Assembly: GCA_963921195.1 (NCBI GenBank)
Contig: OY992538.1
Span: 87,977,904 to 88,041,903 of the forward strand
Source of the DNA: Pegoplata infirma
Lineage: Eukaryota; Arthropoda; Insecta; Diptera; Anthomyiidae
Direction of reading: 5' to 3'
Length of the DNA stretch: 64,000 bases
The notes under the pieces are model-generated. The model worked only from the letters and a program-made list of their open reading frames with translations. It was not told the DNA's origin and searched no databases. Positions 46,862 to 57,634 of this stretch are shown one piece after another (position 1 is the stretch's first letter; each line of letters begins with the position of its first letter). Both the position numbers and the translations under genes were made by a program.

Positions 46862-47240
46862 TAGTGTCCGACCGAACAGTTTGGCCAAAAAACGTCATTT
46901 AATCAAAAATTTGGTATTTGGAAGTACTTTTAACCACTTTTTTTTTATATAAAATTGTTGAGGCGATGGAAGACGATTCTGAGTGTAAAATTTAAGAACG
47001 AGTATGAAGTTAAGCCACAATTACGAAGTTCGGTACCCGAACTTTTTTCAATTTGGCCGAACGTTCGGTTAACGAGCATCAAAATTGGTGCTTAACTTCG
47101 TCCTCGCCATTAAATTTGAAAGTCAGAATAGTCTTTCATCGCCTAAACAAACGGCCATCAGAAAAAACTGTTAAAAATGCTTGCGAATATTAATTTTTGG
47201 ACAATACCGTTTTTTGGCCGAACAGTTCGGTCGGACACTA
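46862..47240. mobile_element. hAT-type foldback MITE, TAGTGTCCGACCGAAC ends
   Basis: 379-bp palindrome from TAGTGTCCGACCGAACAG to CGGTCGGACACTA; target duplication TCGATTAA (46854-46861, 47241-47248). Confidence 0.9.
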
Positions 47241-47341
47241 TCGATTAATAGTAATTCCTTTATAGCAAATCACAGATTTTTCTTTTTTAAACCAGAGTTC
47301 ATAAATGGGTAAAAAGTCCTGAACATTATTTAAACTATAAA

Positions 47342-47749
47342 AAACAAGTGAGAGTGTTAAATTCGGCTGTGCCGAATCTTTTATACCCTCCAAAATGTAA
47401 AAAAAAAGAGAGAACCTTCCCATCGCGACAAATATGTATACTAGGGCGGGTCGATTTTTTTTGTCAAAAATCGTATAGCAAAAACATAATCTACAAGAAA
47501 TTCTAAGAACATTTCCCAAAGAAACCATGTTTCTAAAATCAAACCCTATACCGCACCTAACGACATGAAGATTTGTCCGTCCGTCCATTTTTTCATAAGC
47601 AAAACATAGAAGACTCCTTTTTGGCGATTGTGTTAATTTTTGGGCTTTGGTGTGCTCTAAGGTATTTAATAAAATTTTATTGGCAACTCTTTCGGGGTGT
47701 TTTTTGCGATTTGTTAGAATAGAGCCAAAAAACATCGTTATGAGAGGGA
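47342..47749 (-). repeat. GGGTATA fly repeat, end and body
   Basis: AAACAAGTGAGAGTG, AAATTCGGCTGTGCCGAAT, TACCCTCC, then a body (GGGCGGGTCGATTTT, ACCGCACCTAACGACATG, GTCCGTCCGTCC) that reads in inverse at 51715-51885. Confidence 0.65.
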
Positions 47750-48594
47750 GTTAGAGGTAGAGTTTTTCTTTTCCCGGACTTTTTCATTTCCCGGGAAAGC
47801 GGGATTCATTTTTAAATTTCCCGGGATCCCGGGAATTCCCGCAAAAACTAAAAACCCAAATTTTGTGTCAAAAAAATATATAAAAACCTCATGAATGCGA
47901 TTACACTAATTATAATGTTTATTAACACCATAAAAATCGTATTAAGTACCTTTAAAACAAAAAAAAAAAAAAAGTTTCGAGAAAAAAAGAAAAATTTTTG
48001 TTACCCAGTATTTTTAAGGGAATATGGTATTTCAAATCGCTTTATCTCTTGTAATAATAAAAATTCATCATTTATTCTAATTCATATCAGTTCATTTTTA
48101 CAATTGGTTCTCAGCGCTTTGCCTCTTAAACACAATGAAACTGATTCAGAGGAATATCTCACTTATGTCTCTGAAACTGAATGTAACTGTTTCAGAGAAA
48201 TTAAATTATAAGAAAATTTGCCCCAAAAAATTATTAAAAAAATATAAAAACAAATTAAAAATTCTAGTTTCTAAAAGAAATACCCGTTAATTTCGGAGTC
48301 ATTCCTTACACAGATTTTATATCAATTTATTGATTAAAAAAGAATCCTGTCCAGGGACATAAATATTTTCTATAGAAACATATAATCATACTGCAAATTT
48401 TTATAATGCAGGTCTCAGAAAGAAAATTTCTCAGCTTCTGAAACAAAGTATAAGGTTCTGATAACACAGTGCAACAACCAAAATCGGAATGGAATGAAAC
48501 TAAAAGCAAATGAAAGCATAACAAAACCCTCGACACTTTTTTTTTGGTTCAGTGCTAGATTTTTTTACACGCATTTAAAGTTGGTGAACTTTTA

Positions 48595-50013
48595 ATAAAA
48601 CTTATAGATGATGATAATCTCAGTCTTCTCGTAAAAATATTCAATGAAGTTTATAATACTGGTGTATACCCAACCATCTGGTTACAATCGACTTTTATAA
48701 CAGTCCCAAAGAAGAACAATCCCAAGGCGTGTAACGATTACAGATTAATCAGTCTCATGAGCCACGCTCTTAAAATTTTTCTAAAAGTAATACACAACCG
48801 TATCTACAATAAATGCGAGGCACATATGGGTAGAACTCAGTTTGATTTTAAATCAGGAACTGGTACTCGTGAAGCATTATTTTGCGTTCAAACCCTTGTA
48901 CAGAATTGCATGGATGTACGTAAAGATGTCTTTCTGTGTTTCGTAGACTACGAAAAAGCATTTGATAAAGTAAAACACGAAAAACTAATGGAAGTACTGC
49001 AAAAATTGGATATAGATGGCAAGGATATTCAATGCATTCAAAACTTATATTGGAATCAAAAAGCTCATGTCAGAAATAACGATGGCTACACGAATGACAT
49101 TGATATTAGAAGTGGAGTACGGCAACGTTGTATCCTTTCGCCACTACTTTTTAATTTGTATACGGAGGCTCTATTTAATGAAGCTTTAGAAGACGTGGAA
49201 AAGGGTATAAAAGTTAATGGCGAGTTTATAAATAACATACGATACGCGGACGATACAACTTTGATATCAGACAATCTTCCGGATTTACAAATACTTCTTA
49301 ACAATATTCAGAAAAGCAGCGATTTATATGGTCTTAACATAAACATAAGCAAAACCAAAATAATGATTATAAGTCGTAATAAAGTTCCATATATTAATGC
49401 GCAACTTGTAATAAATAACAACCCAATAGAACGTGTGACTAGTTTCAAATATTTGGGTGCTTGGCTTACAGAAGATTGGACAGCAGACAAAGAAATAAAG
49501 TGTCGGATTGAAATGGCCCGAGCATCTTTTATAAAGTATAAAAAATTGTTATGTAGCCGCCAAATAAACATACAACTTCGCCTCCGGATGGTAAAAAGCT
49601 ACATATGGTCAATTTTGTTATATTCCATGGAGTCATGGACTCTTAAAACCACACACATGAATAAGCTTGAAAGTTTTGAAATGTGGATATATCGTCGACT
49701 TCTTCGAGTTTCATGGACAGATTTCGTATCAAATGCTGAAATACTAAGACGACTAAATACTGAACGTCATCTTCTCCATACCATCAAAATCCGTAAAACC
49801 ACATATTTTGGCCACATCATCAGAGGGGAAAAATATCAACTACTTGTTCTTATACTACAGGGAAAAATCGAAGGCAGGCGTGGTATTGGCAGAAAACAGA
49901 TGTCATGGTTACGCAACATCAGATCATGGACTGGTATCCGATCAATTGGAGAACTGGTCAGACTGGCATCAGACAGAGAACAGTTTGCTAATTTAATATA
50001 TAATATTATTTAA
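48595..50013 (+). pseudogene. LINE reverse transcriptase, N-terminally truncated
   Basis: Target-primed reverse transcriptase of a non-LTR retrotransposon, lacking the endonuclease domain and the first RT motifs. Open without stop from the insertion border, with KLIDDDNLSLLVKIFN and TVPKKNNPKACNDYRLISL upstream of the first ATG (48757). Counting from that ATG: CFVDYEKAFD (Asp64), GVRQRCILSPLLFN (120-133; most relatives have RQGC), YADD (163-166), SKTK, and a C-terminal region with FGHIIRG and GRRGIGRKQMSWLRN. That C-terminal region is typical of insect elements annotated as endonuclease-reverse transcriptase; I do not assign a clade. Dead on arrival because the 5' half is missing, though catalytic residues look intact. 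Confidence 0.88.
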
Positions 50014-50073
50014 TTAAATTTAATTGTGATTCGCTTTCATCCTATGAAGGATATGCAATAAAGAGAGAGAGAA
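48595..50073 (+). mobile_element. 5'-truncated LINE
   Basis: Flanked by AACTTTTA (48587-48594 and 50074-50081), a target duplication at a place where copy 1 gives the empty site. Begins inside the reverse transcriptase, ends 60 bp after the stop in GCAATAAAGAGAGAGAGAG. 1479 bp. Confidence 0.88.
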
Positions 50074-50706
50074 CTTTTATTATAATTATAATAATAATTA
50101 CTTGAAAATTGTATAAGGCGTATGATTAATTTTGTAATTGCCTTTAAATAACAATCATACGCAACGGTGACCAGTGGATTATTTTTAATAATTTGGCTAA
50201 GAAGGTACGAGACTGATTGCATCGAAATTCATACCGGTTATAGCTAACGTAATTTCGAGCTTAAGTTTAGATGCTGGACCCCACATGGCCAATAAGTGCC
50301 TCACCAGGGGCTCCTAATGTAGGACATGTTTAGTACACAAAAGCTTTAAGGGCTTTAAAATCATCAACTTTAAATACGAGTAAAAAATAATCTATTGTGA
50401 AACTTTTTTCATTTCGTAAGTCTCAGATTTTATGAAATTTTTTAGTTCGAAGGTCTCTCTTGGAATACTATTTGGGTCCTCCTTGTCCCTGCGTACGTTT
50501 TTGTCATCAATTATCATGAATTTTAATAAAATCTAAAAAACTCACATACAAAATAATCAATAGAAGTCGAAAAATCAACAATTTCAAAGAAACTAAAATT
50601 CCCGGGAATTCCCGCTCTATTTCCCGGGATTTCGGGATCGAAAATTTACGGGAATTCCCGGGAATTCCCGTCCCGGGAATTCCCGTGAAAAACTCTAGTT
50701 AGAGGA

Positions 50707-51489
50707 TTAATATGTTTCACAAAAATATTTGCCATAATATTTTCTACAAAGTTTCTGAACATACCCTACACCTCAGATGTAAAGAAAACATAGTTTTATA
50801 TACCGATATGCTGCAAGAACATATCCAGCGGCAATGTTTTACTAATTGCCGCTGGATATAATTCGAACAATCTTTGGGATTATGACCGGCAAGTATATAA
50901 GGCATAATCCTTGAAATGGAGAATTAAATAATTAGATTGATTTGTTATAAAAACGCCACAGACGAAAAATTATAATAAAATATTTTAACAATAAATCGCT
51001 GCTTTTATTGTTAATCAATGATAATTTTACTCCATTATTTATTTTATATTGGGCTGCAGTATATTAACATGCAGCGTGATACTCTGAAAGCAATTGCAGG
51101 GGTTGTGGGTTCGATTCCCTCCAAAGACTTTGTATGTTAATTACAAAGGGCAGCTGGTGCAGCGGATTTTTCTTAGTAAATAAAAGTATGTAATAGAGGA
51201 TCATAATGATATTTCGTCAAAAAAAACACACAGATACTTTTGTGGAATGAAATTGGAGAGTTGCATATCGGAGAGGAAAGAAGCTGTGTTCGATACAAAT
51301 TTTGTGATAACTAAATATTTTTATTACATCAGTATTTCATTTATTTTGAGTAAATTTTTTTTTTTAATAATTTTTGTAAAAAAAAAAAAATGTTGAGTCT
51401 AAATTTTTTTTTGAGTGTAATGTTTTTTTTTATTTTTGAGTGACAAAAATAGTTTCTAAATATTTTTTTTTGGCTTACCATTCCTTTTC
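50707..51489. other. No protein gene; one B-box-like site
   Basis: A palindrome CCAGCGGCAA...TTGCCGCTGG lies at 50827-50858. At 51107-51119 GGGTTCGATTCCC is a perfect Pol III B box, but the A box upstream is poor. 51180-51489 is AT-rich. Confidence 0.45.
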
Positions 51490-51900
51490 AAAGCGTGTTT
51501 AGCGTTTTTTTCAACACGGGAGTTCGGGTTAAAACCCATCTGAAATTCCCCATTTTGCTAATAACTTATGAACCACTGGACAGATTTCGCTGAAATTTAG
51601 TTTCAATCTGACCGGAAGTATAACAAATATATACGCCACGCTTCAGCAGCTTGCCGTATATATTTTTCATTCTTCCGCTAACATTTGAAAGTTAGCGTGT
51701 TTCACGCAGACAGAAAGACAGACGGACGGACGGATTTTCATGTCGTTAGGCGCGGTATAGGGTTTGATTTTAGACCAATGGTTTCTTTGAAAGAGTTTCT
51801 TAGAATTTCTTGTAGATTTTGTTTTTGCTATACGATTTTGCAGTTTTTTTCGATCCATACAAATCGACCCGCCATAATGTATACCAAATGTTTCATATAT
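51490..51900 (-). repeat. GTCCGTCC fly repeat, reverse sense
   Basis: Has GGACAGATTTCGCTGAAATT, GAAAGTTAGCGTGTTTCACG, a GACGGACGGACGG run and CGACCCGCC; the last 170 bp are the inverse of 47440-47600. Confidence 0.6.
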
Positions 51901-51939
51901 TAACCAAAAATACAAAAAAACATATAGAAATAGTTTTCA

Positions 51940-52145
51940 GAGGTTGGTTCAGTTCTAAAAGGGGGAACTTTTTCCCCCTGGCCCGATTTTGCCCATTTAC
52001 GAACTTAACCTGCCTATGAACATGAAACATATTTGTGCCAAACTTCACGTGTCTAGCTCTTTTATTTTGGACAGCATTGTGTTATCTACAGAGAGACGGA
52101 CGGACGGACGGACGGACGGACGGACATTCACAGAATGTCTTAGAA
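51940..52145 (-). repeat. GTCCGTCC fly repeat, body fragment
   Basis: GGTTGGTTCAGTTCTAAAAG to a GACGGACG run (52096-52124); inverse of 2550-2690. It borders the foldback element that follows. Confidence 0.65.
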
Positions 52146-53912
52146 TTTGCACCAAGGTTAGTCCTATTGGATAGAAGTTCAGACACAATTTTTCAACGAC
52201 ATCGGTCAAGGACTCTATGAGTTAGAGTGGGTCGAAATTTGATATTTTGGCAAAAGAGGTGTTTATTCTCATCCATGTTACTTCTTACCTATTGTTTTTA
52301 GCAAAATGTGTCCCAAATAGTTTAGATAGCAATTTCTTCAGTCTTTCGAAAAAAAAATTATAAAAAAAAAAAAATTTGATTATTTTTCTTAAAAATTCAA
52401 AACTTTTTTGATTTTTTCCTCAAATTGGGCCCTGTTTTTTTTTTTTTTGATTCAAAAGAAAGCTTAGGTGATCTCCTTTAAGAACTATGGGGTCGCTTAG
52501 TGGGATGCGAGTGGGATATCTATGAATTTTTTTTTTAACTTTGGAACACAAAAAACGGTTCTTCAATTTGCACTATTAGGCGTGGGATAGCTCACCAGTT
52601 TTCGATTTCGATCCGGGACACCACTAATATTGATAGGTTCGAAAAAGAAAGCATGAGCCAAAAAATAAGGGCGGTGGGTTGGGGCCATATGGCTCCTCAT
52701 CGGGGTCAAAATTGGGCGTAAATAGGTTAAAATCCTCAAAAAGCCCCACAACTGCCCTAGAACTTCCCATGGAGGGGTGCAATGTGAGACCGACCTCCAT
52801 TAATTTTCTGCCATAATATTTTTCTTGAATATACCTAACCTCTATTTCCACTTCCTAAGGGGGCTCCCATACAAAATGACATTTTTATAAAATTTGCTCC
52901 TACCGATCTAACTGTCCAAAGGGTGCCCCTAGAGAAGTAAAATGTATGACCGACCCCCAATATTTTTTCAACTCCAAAATTTTCTCAGAATATACCTACC
53001 CTTTATTTTCAACTCTTAAGGGGGTCCCTATAAATTTTTTTATTTTTTATCAGTTTTTAAAAATACATGTTTTAATAATGTATGGGAGACCCCTAGGGAG
53101 TGGAGATAGAGTGTTATAATGTTCGGACAAAGTGTTGGTAACTAAGAAATAATGGGGGTTGGTCGTAATTTTTGTCTTTCTAGGAGGCACGGTTGGGGCG
53201 GTAGGAGCTGGTTTAATAAAACAAATTTATAAAAAATTAAAGAAATGTATGGGGACCACCTTAAGGGTTAAAGATACATTGTAGGTATGTTTGCAAAAAA
53301 TGTTGGAATTAATAAAATAATGGAGGTCGGTCATACATTTGGCCCCACTAGGGTAATTTAGAATGGTAGTATCAAATTTTTTAAAACTGTTTTGTATGGG
53401 AGCCCCCTAAGGAAGTGGAAATAGGGGTAAGGTATGTTCAAAAAAAATGTTGGGGGCAGAAAATTATTGGAGGTCGGTCTCACATTGCACCCCTCCAGGG
53501 GCGTTTCTAGGGGAGTTTTTTGGGCTTTGTGAGGATTTTTACCTCTTTACGCCCAACTTTGACCCCGATGAGGGGCCATATGGCCCCGCCCCACCGCCCT
53601 CATTTTTTGGCTCGTGCTTTCTTTTTCGAACCTATAAAAATTAGAGGGTATCGCGTATCGAAATCGATAACTGGTTTACTATCCCACGCCTAATAGTGCA
53701 AATTGAAGAACCGTTTTTTGTGTTCCAAAGTTAAACAATTTTTTTTTTCATAGATATCCCACTCGCATCCCACTAAGCGACCCCATAGCTCTTAAAGGAA
53801 ATCACCTAAGCTTTCTTTTGAATAAAAAAAAGGGCCCAATTTGAGGAAAAGTCAAAAAAGTTTTTGATTTTTAAGAAAAAAAAGTCAAATTTTTTTTTTT
53901 TTTTATTTTTTT

Positions 53913-55200
53913 AACATGATAATGTTTTTAGGCTGGTGTCTAATTTTAAAAAAGTTGCAGGACGCCACCTCAGTTTGACTATATAAGCTAACGACTAACA
54001 AAAAAGAAAATTGGAATTACTGTTTTCGTTTTCTTAAAACCAAAAATTTTTCTAACTTGGGTTTGTAACTTGGATAATAATTCACCTCGTGGTGAATAAC
54101 AAAAATATTCACCAGCTGGTGAATAAAATGTAACATAATTATTTTTCATCAATATTTTTTTTTTCATCAATATTTTTTTTCATCAATATTTTTTTTCATC
54201 AATATTTTTTTTCATCAATATTTTTTTTTTTTCATCAATATTTTTTTTTTTCATCAATATTTTTTTTTTCATCAATATTTTTTTTTCATCAATATTTTTT
54301 TTTTTCATCAATATTTTTTTTTTTCATCAATATTTTTTTTTCATCAATATTTTTTTTTCATCAATATTTTTTTTCATCAATATTTTTTTTTCATCAATAT
54401 TTTTTTTTTTTTTATCATTATTTTTTTTTTCATCAAATTTCTTTTTTTTTTTTCATCAATATTTTTTTTTTGTCATCAATATTTTTTTTTTTCATCAATA
54501 TTTTTTTTCATCAATATTTTTTTTTCATCAATATTTTTTTTTTCATCAATATTTTTTTTTTTATCAATATATTTTTTTTTTCATCAATATTTTTTTTCAT
54601 CAATATTTTTCTTCATCAATATTTTTTTTTTTTATCAATATTTTTTTTTTCATCAATATTTTTTTTTTTCATCAAATTTTTTTTTTTCATCAATATTTTT
54701 TTTTTTCATCAATATTTTTTTTTTCATCAATATTTTTTTTTTTTTCATCAATATTTTTTTTTTTTTCATCAATATTTTTTTTTTTCATCAATATTTTTTT
54801 TTTCATCAATATATTTTTTTCATCAAAAAAAAATTTTTTTTCATCAATATTTTTTTTCATAAATTTTTTTCATTAAATATTTATTTTTATCAATAAATTT
54901 TTTTCATTACAAGCCTTTTCTTCATCAAACACTTTTAGTTATCGAAAAACATAGACAAACAGATAGATGGCTATCACTAGAATGTCTTAGAAAACTTTAC
55001 GGATCAATAATATATAAACATAATGGCGTCCTCGACCGATATTTCAATGCATTTTGCATATAATGACAAATTAATATAGCGTTATTTTTCCTAGAAAAAT
55101 TTTGCTTTGGAAAGAACACCTACTTGTACAGCAAAACATTATCATGATTCCATGGTTTGGGCACGAGTACAAACTTCGCAGACATTTTATAGTTTTTTTG
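53913..55200 (+). mobile_element. AACATGATAATG family, copy 3, inside the foldback arm
   Basis: Start AACATGATAATG, end ACATTATCATGATTCC plus GGGCACGAGTACAAAC. The left arm of the foldback shows the uninterrupted site within a T run. Same subtype as copy 1 (GGTGAATAA region, CATCAA array), with a remnant of a GTCCGTCC repeat at 54950-55060. Confidence 0.75.
54140..54870. repeat. (T)n-CATCAATA minisatellite
   Basis: About 40 units of 15-19 bp, T run of variable length plus CATCAATA. The Phe/Ile-rich open frame across it is not a gene. Confidence 0.85.
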
Positions 55201-55430
55201 TAAAAGACTGAAGAATTAGCTATCTAAACTCTTTAGAACATATTTTGTTAAAAACAATAGGTAAGAAGTTACATGGATGAGAATATACACCTCATTGCCC
55301 AAAATGTTAAATTTCGACCCCCTCTCACTCAGAGAGTTCTTAACCGATCTCGTTGAAAAATTGTGTCTGAACTACTATCCAATAGGACTAACCTTGGTGC
55401 AAATTTCATCCCGATCGGAAGATATCGGTT

Positions 55431-55556
55431 TCAAAAGTTGTGTCAGTTGACACGAAAACCCCCATATACTTTATGGGGTCCCCGACCGATATTTCGATGC
55501 GTTACAAACGGAATGACAAAATGAGTATACCCCCATACTGTGGTTGGAGGGTATAA
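55431..55556 (-). repeat. GTCCGTCC/GGGTATA fly repeat, end fragment
   Basis: GTGTCAGTTGACACG, ATACTTTATGGGGTCCCCGA, CGTTACAAACGGAATGAC and GGTTGGAGGGTATAAAAA. With 51940-52145 it probably formed one repeat, now split by the foldback. Confidence 0.65.
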
Positions 55557-56651
55557 AAATCTTAATCTAAGAAATCTATAGGAAAAATATCGCATAAAAT
55601 ATTATGGCCCTTACCACAAGAAAACAAAAAGTCTATTTTAACAAAAGTTTTATTTTAAATTTAAAATTTTCAATACATTTTTTGAAAGTCGATTTTAAAA
55701 ACAAAAACAATTTGTATGGAAATAAAATTAAAAGCTCATTTTAAATTTATTTTATTTTCTTGTGGTAAAGCTGTATGTGTTTAAACATTGTATACAAAAA
55801 TTTGCTATTTTGTTTAAATTTAAAATCATCCACTTCCTTGATTTATTTGTATACGACTACATGACAGTTCAGGGTGAAATCACAAGTTTTATTGTTCATA
55901 TGTTGATACAGTATGTTGTTGTGTAAATAAACACATTAAGGTGGTTCGAATATTTGATTCAATAAATATCCATTATTAAATATTTAAGTCAACATTCCTG
56001 CAGAGTAAATCCATATCAACATAGCAAAAAAAATTGAATTTTTGACGTCAATCGAATCAAATTTCGTGAAATTTGGTATATATGTAGGGACTTACTCGAC
56101 TAATACTCAAACAAAGATTAAGACTTTTAACTTTCGTAGTTTTGGAAATATGACGTTTCAAAAGTCAAGAAAATCTTTTAAAGGGCAAATTATAAATATT
56201 TATATCTTGAAAAGTATTTGAGCTATATCACTCCCAGATAGCTTTTTTAAAAGGCAAAACCATCACTTTTAAAATATCATTTCGCGAAAATTTTTATTTG
56301 TGATCTTTTTTGTATTTCTGCACAATTCGCGATTCGCGAAAATATATCAAAAAAAGCGACATTTTTAAAAATCTTAAAAAAATATATGTTAATGGTTTGA
56401 GTCTTAGCTACATGGTCTAAAAATTTCGCGTTGGTGAACGTATTAAGTCCAGAGATATTAATGAAATTGTGTTGCCAAGTAGGAAATTTTTTCCAAATCT
56501 CATGAATATTTAATTATTATTTTTGAATATTTTTGCAAATACATAAAATAAAACGGTGAAAAAAGTAAAAGGTAATGTACGAGTACTACACATGAATACA
56601 ATGTAACATAACTTTTTATCAATTACACTATTTAACAAAAGTCAACTTTTT
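55557..56651. other. No gene; one small palindrome
   Basis: CTTACCACAAGAAAAC at 55610 pairs with TTTTCTTGTGGTAAAG at about 55755, a 165-bp hairpin. The rest (55780-56640) shows no repeat or frame I can place. Confidence 0.45.
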
Positions 56652-56978
56652 AACATGATAATGTTTTTAGGCTGGGGTCTAATTTTAAAAAAGTTGCAGG
56701 ACGCCACCTCAGTTTGACTATATAAGCTAACGATTAAACAAAAAAGAAAATGGGAATTACAGTTTTAATTTTATTACAACCTAAAACTTCGACAATAATT
56801 TAAAATTAATAAATAAAATAAAAATACATAGTTCTGGTAGCGACACCTAGCGCCGCTAGTCGATTAACGCAGTATTGCCATACCAAATATCGCATTTCCA
56901 ATTAGATTAGTTACCATCATTACAAATTTTTTTCGTTAAAACATTACCACATGGCAATACTAACCAGTATATTTGAAC

Positions 56979-57498
56979 TAGAGATTGGCGCGTGAGTGCA
57001 TTTTGACTCACGCACGCTCACGCTCCCGAAATAAAAATATTACTCACGCACAATCACGCATGAGATTATTTGTTCTGCTCACGTTCACGCACGCTCACGT
57101 TAGTAACTAAAATTTTTCTCACGCTCACGAAATAATCACGCTCACGAAGACTCACGAAATTAAAATTAGCAAATTTTTATTTTACGTCTTTCGATTTCTT
57201 GCACAAAAAGTGTTGAATTTCCTAAAAACAATAATTAAAATCACAATTTTTAATTAATTACCCTCCAAATTCAATATAACGACGATTTTTTTACTCGTTT
57301 TCTGTTTCAAACAGCACAAAACAATCACGCAAACTCACGAAACAAAAATTACTCACGCACGCTCACGCACGAAACTATTTTTTATAGTCACGCGCACTCA
57401 CGATCACGTGAGTAAAAATAAATTTCACTCACGATCACGCGTGATTCACGCGTGAATCACGTGAATCACGAAAAATTCGTGTCACGCGAGCATCTCTA
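56979..57498. mobile_element. hAT-type MITE, TAGAGATTGGCG ends
   Basis: TAGAGATTGGCGCGTGAG to CGCGAGCATCTCTA, arms of CACGCACGCTCACG. Target duplication ATTTGAAC (56971-56978, 57499-57506). Copy 2 at about 7100-7110 has the empty site. Related to 14132-15486. Confidence 0.95.
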
Positions 57499-57570
57499 AT
57501 TTGAACATCGAATATGTATCTACAAGCAAGAGAAACATATCAAAATTTAAATCATTATTTAAACAAGCTA

Positions 57571-57634
57571 CGATGGCCTTGCTGAAGTGAGCCAGGCTGG
57601 AAAACACAAGGTTCGCTGATCAAATCCGTGATCT
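57571..57634 (+). other. tRNA-like segment, diverged twin of 7169-7232
   Basis: TGGCCTTGCTGAAGTG keeps the A box; the B box has drifted to GCTGATCAAATCC. Confidence 0.45.

Larger units (their letters stand above)
48465..50393 (+). mobile_element. CACAGTG foldback element, copy 2
   Basis: CACAGTGCAACAACCAAAATC at the left, collinear (in inverse) with copy 1 including the CATACGCAACGGTG and GCACCACCAGGGGC-like blocks. The right TIR stops after about 25 bp, so truncated. Interrupted by the LINE at 48594/48595. Confidence 0.7.
47758..50698. mobile_element. hAT-type element, CCCGGGA-rich ends, with nested stack
   Basis: TAGAGTTTTTCTTTTCCCGG and its inverse CCCGTGAAAAACTCTA; target duplication GTTAGAGG (47750-47757, 50699-50706). 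Same family as 43017-44092. Holds the CACAGTG element copy 2, which holds a LINE. Confidence 0.9.
52145..55430. mobile_element. Foldback element related to the 21.5-kb one
   Basis: The arm 52145-53000 is inverted at 53100-53890 and, after an interruption, at 55207-55430 (CACCAAGGTTAGTCCTATTG pairs with CAATAGGACTAACCTTGGTG). Inside it are TAGGCGTGGGATAG and subrepeats with CCCCGATGAGG and GACCGACCCCCAATATTTTT, as in the element at 21523. No cargo gene in its centre. Confidence 0.75.

Noticed and set aside
52573..53685. Separate hAT element with TAGGCGTGGGATAG ends
   Set aside because: The flanking bases are inverted (TGCACTAT versus ATAGTGCA) and not direct repeats, so the palindrome extends further out and these are not its ends.
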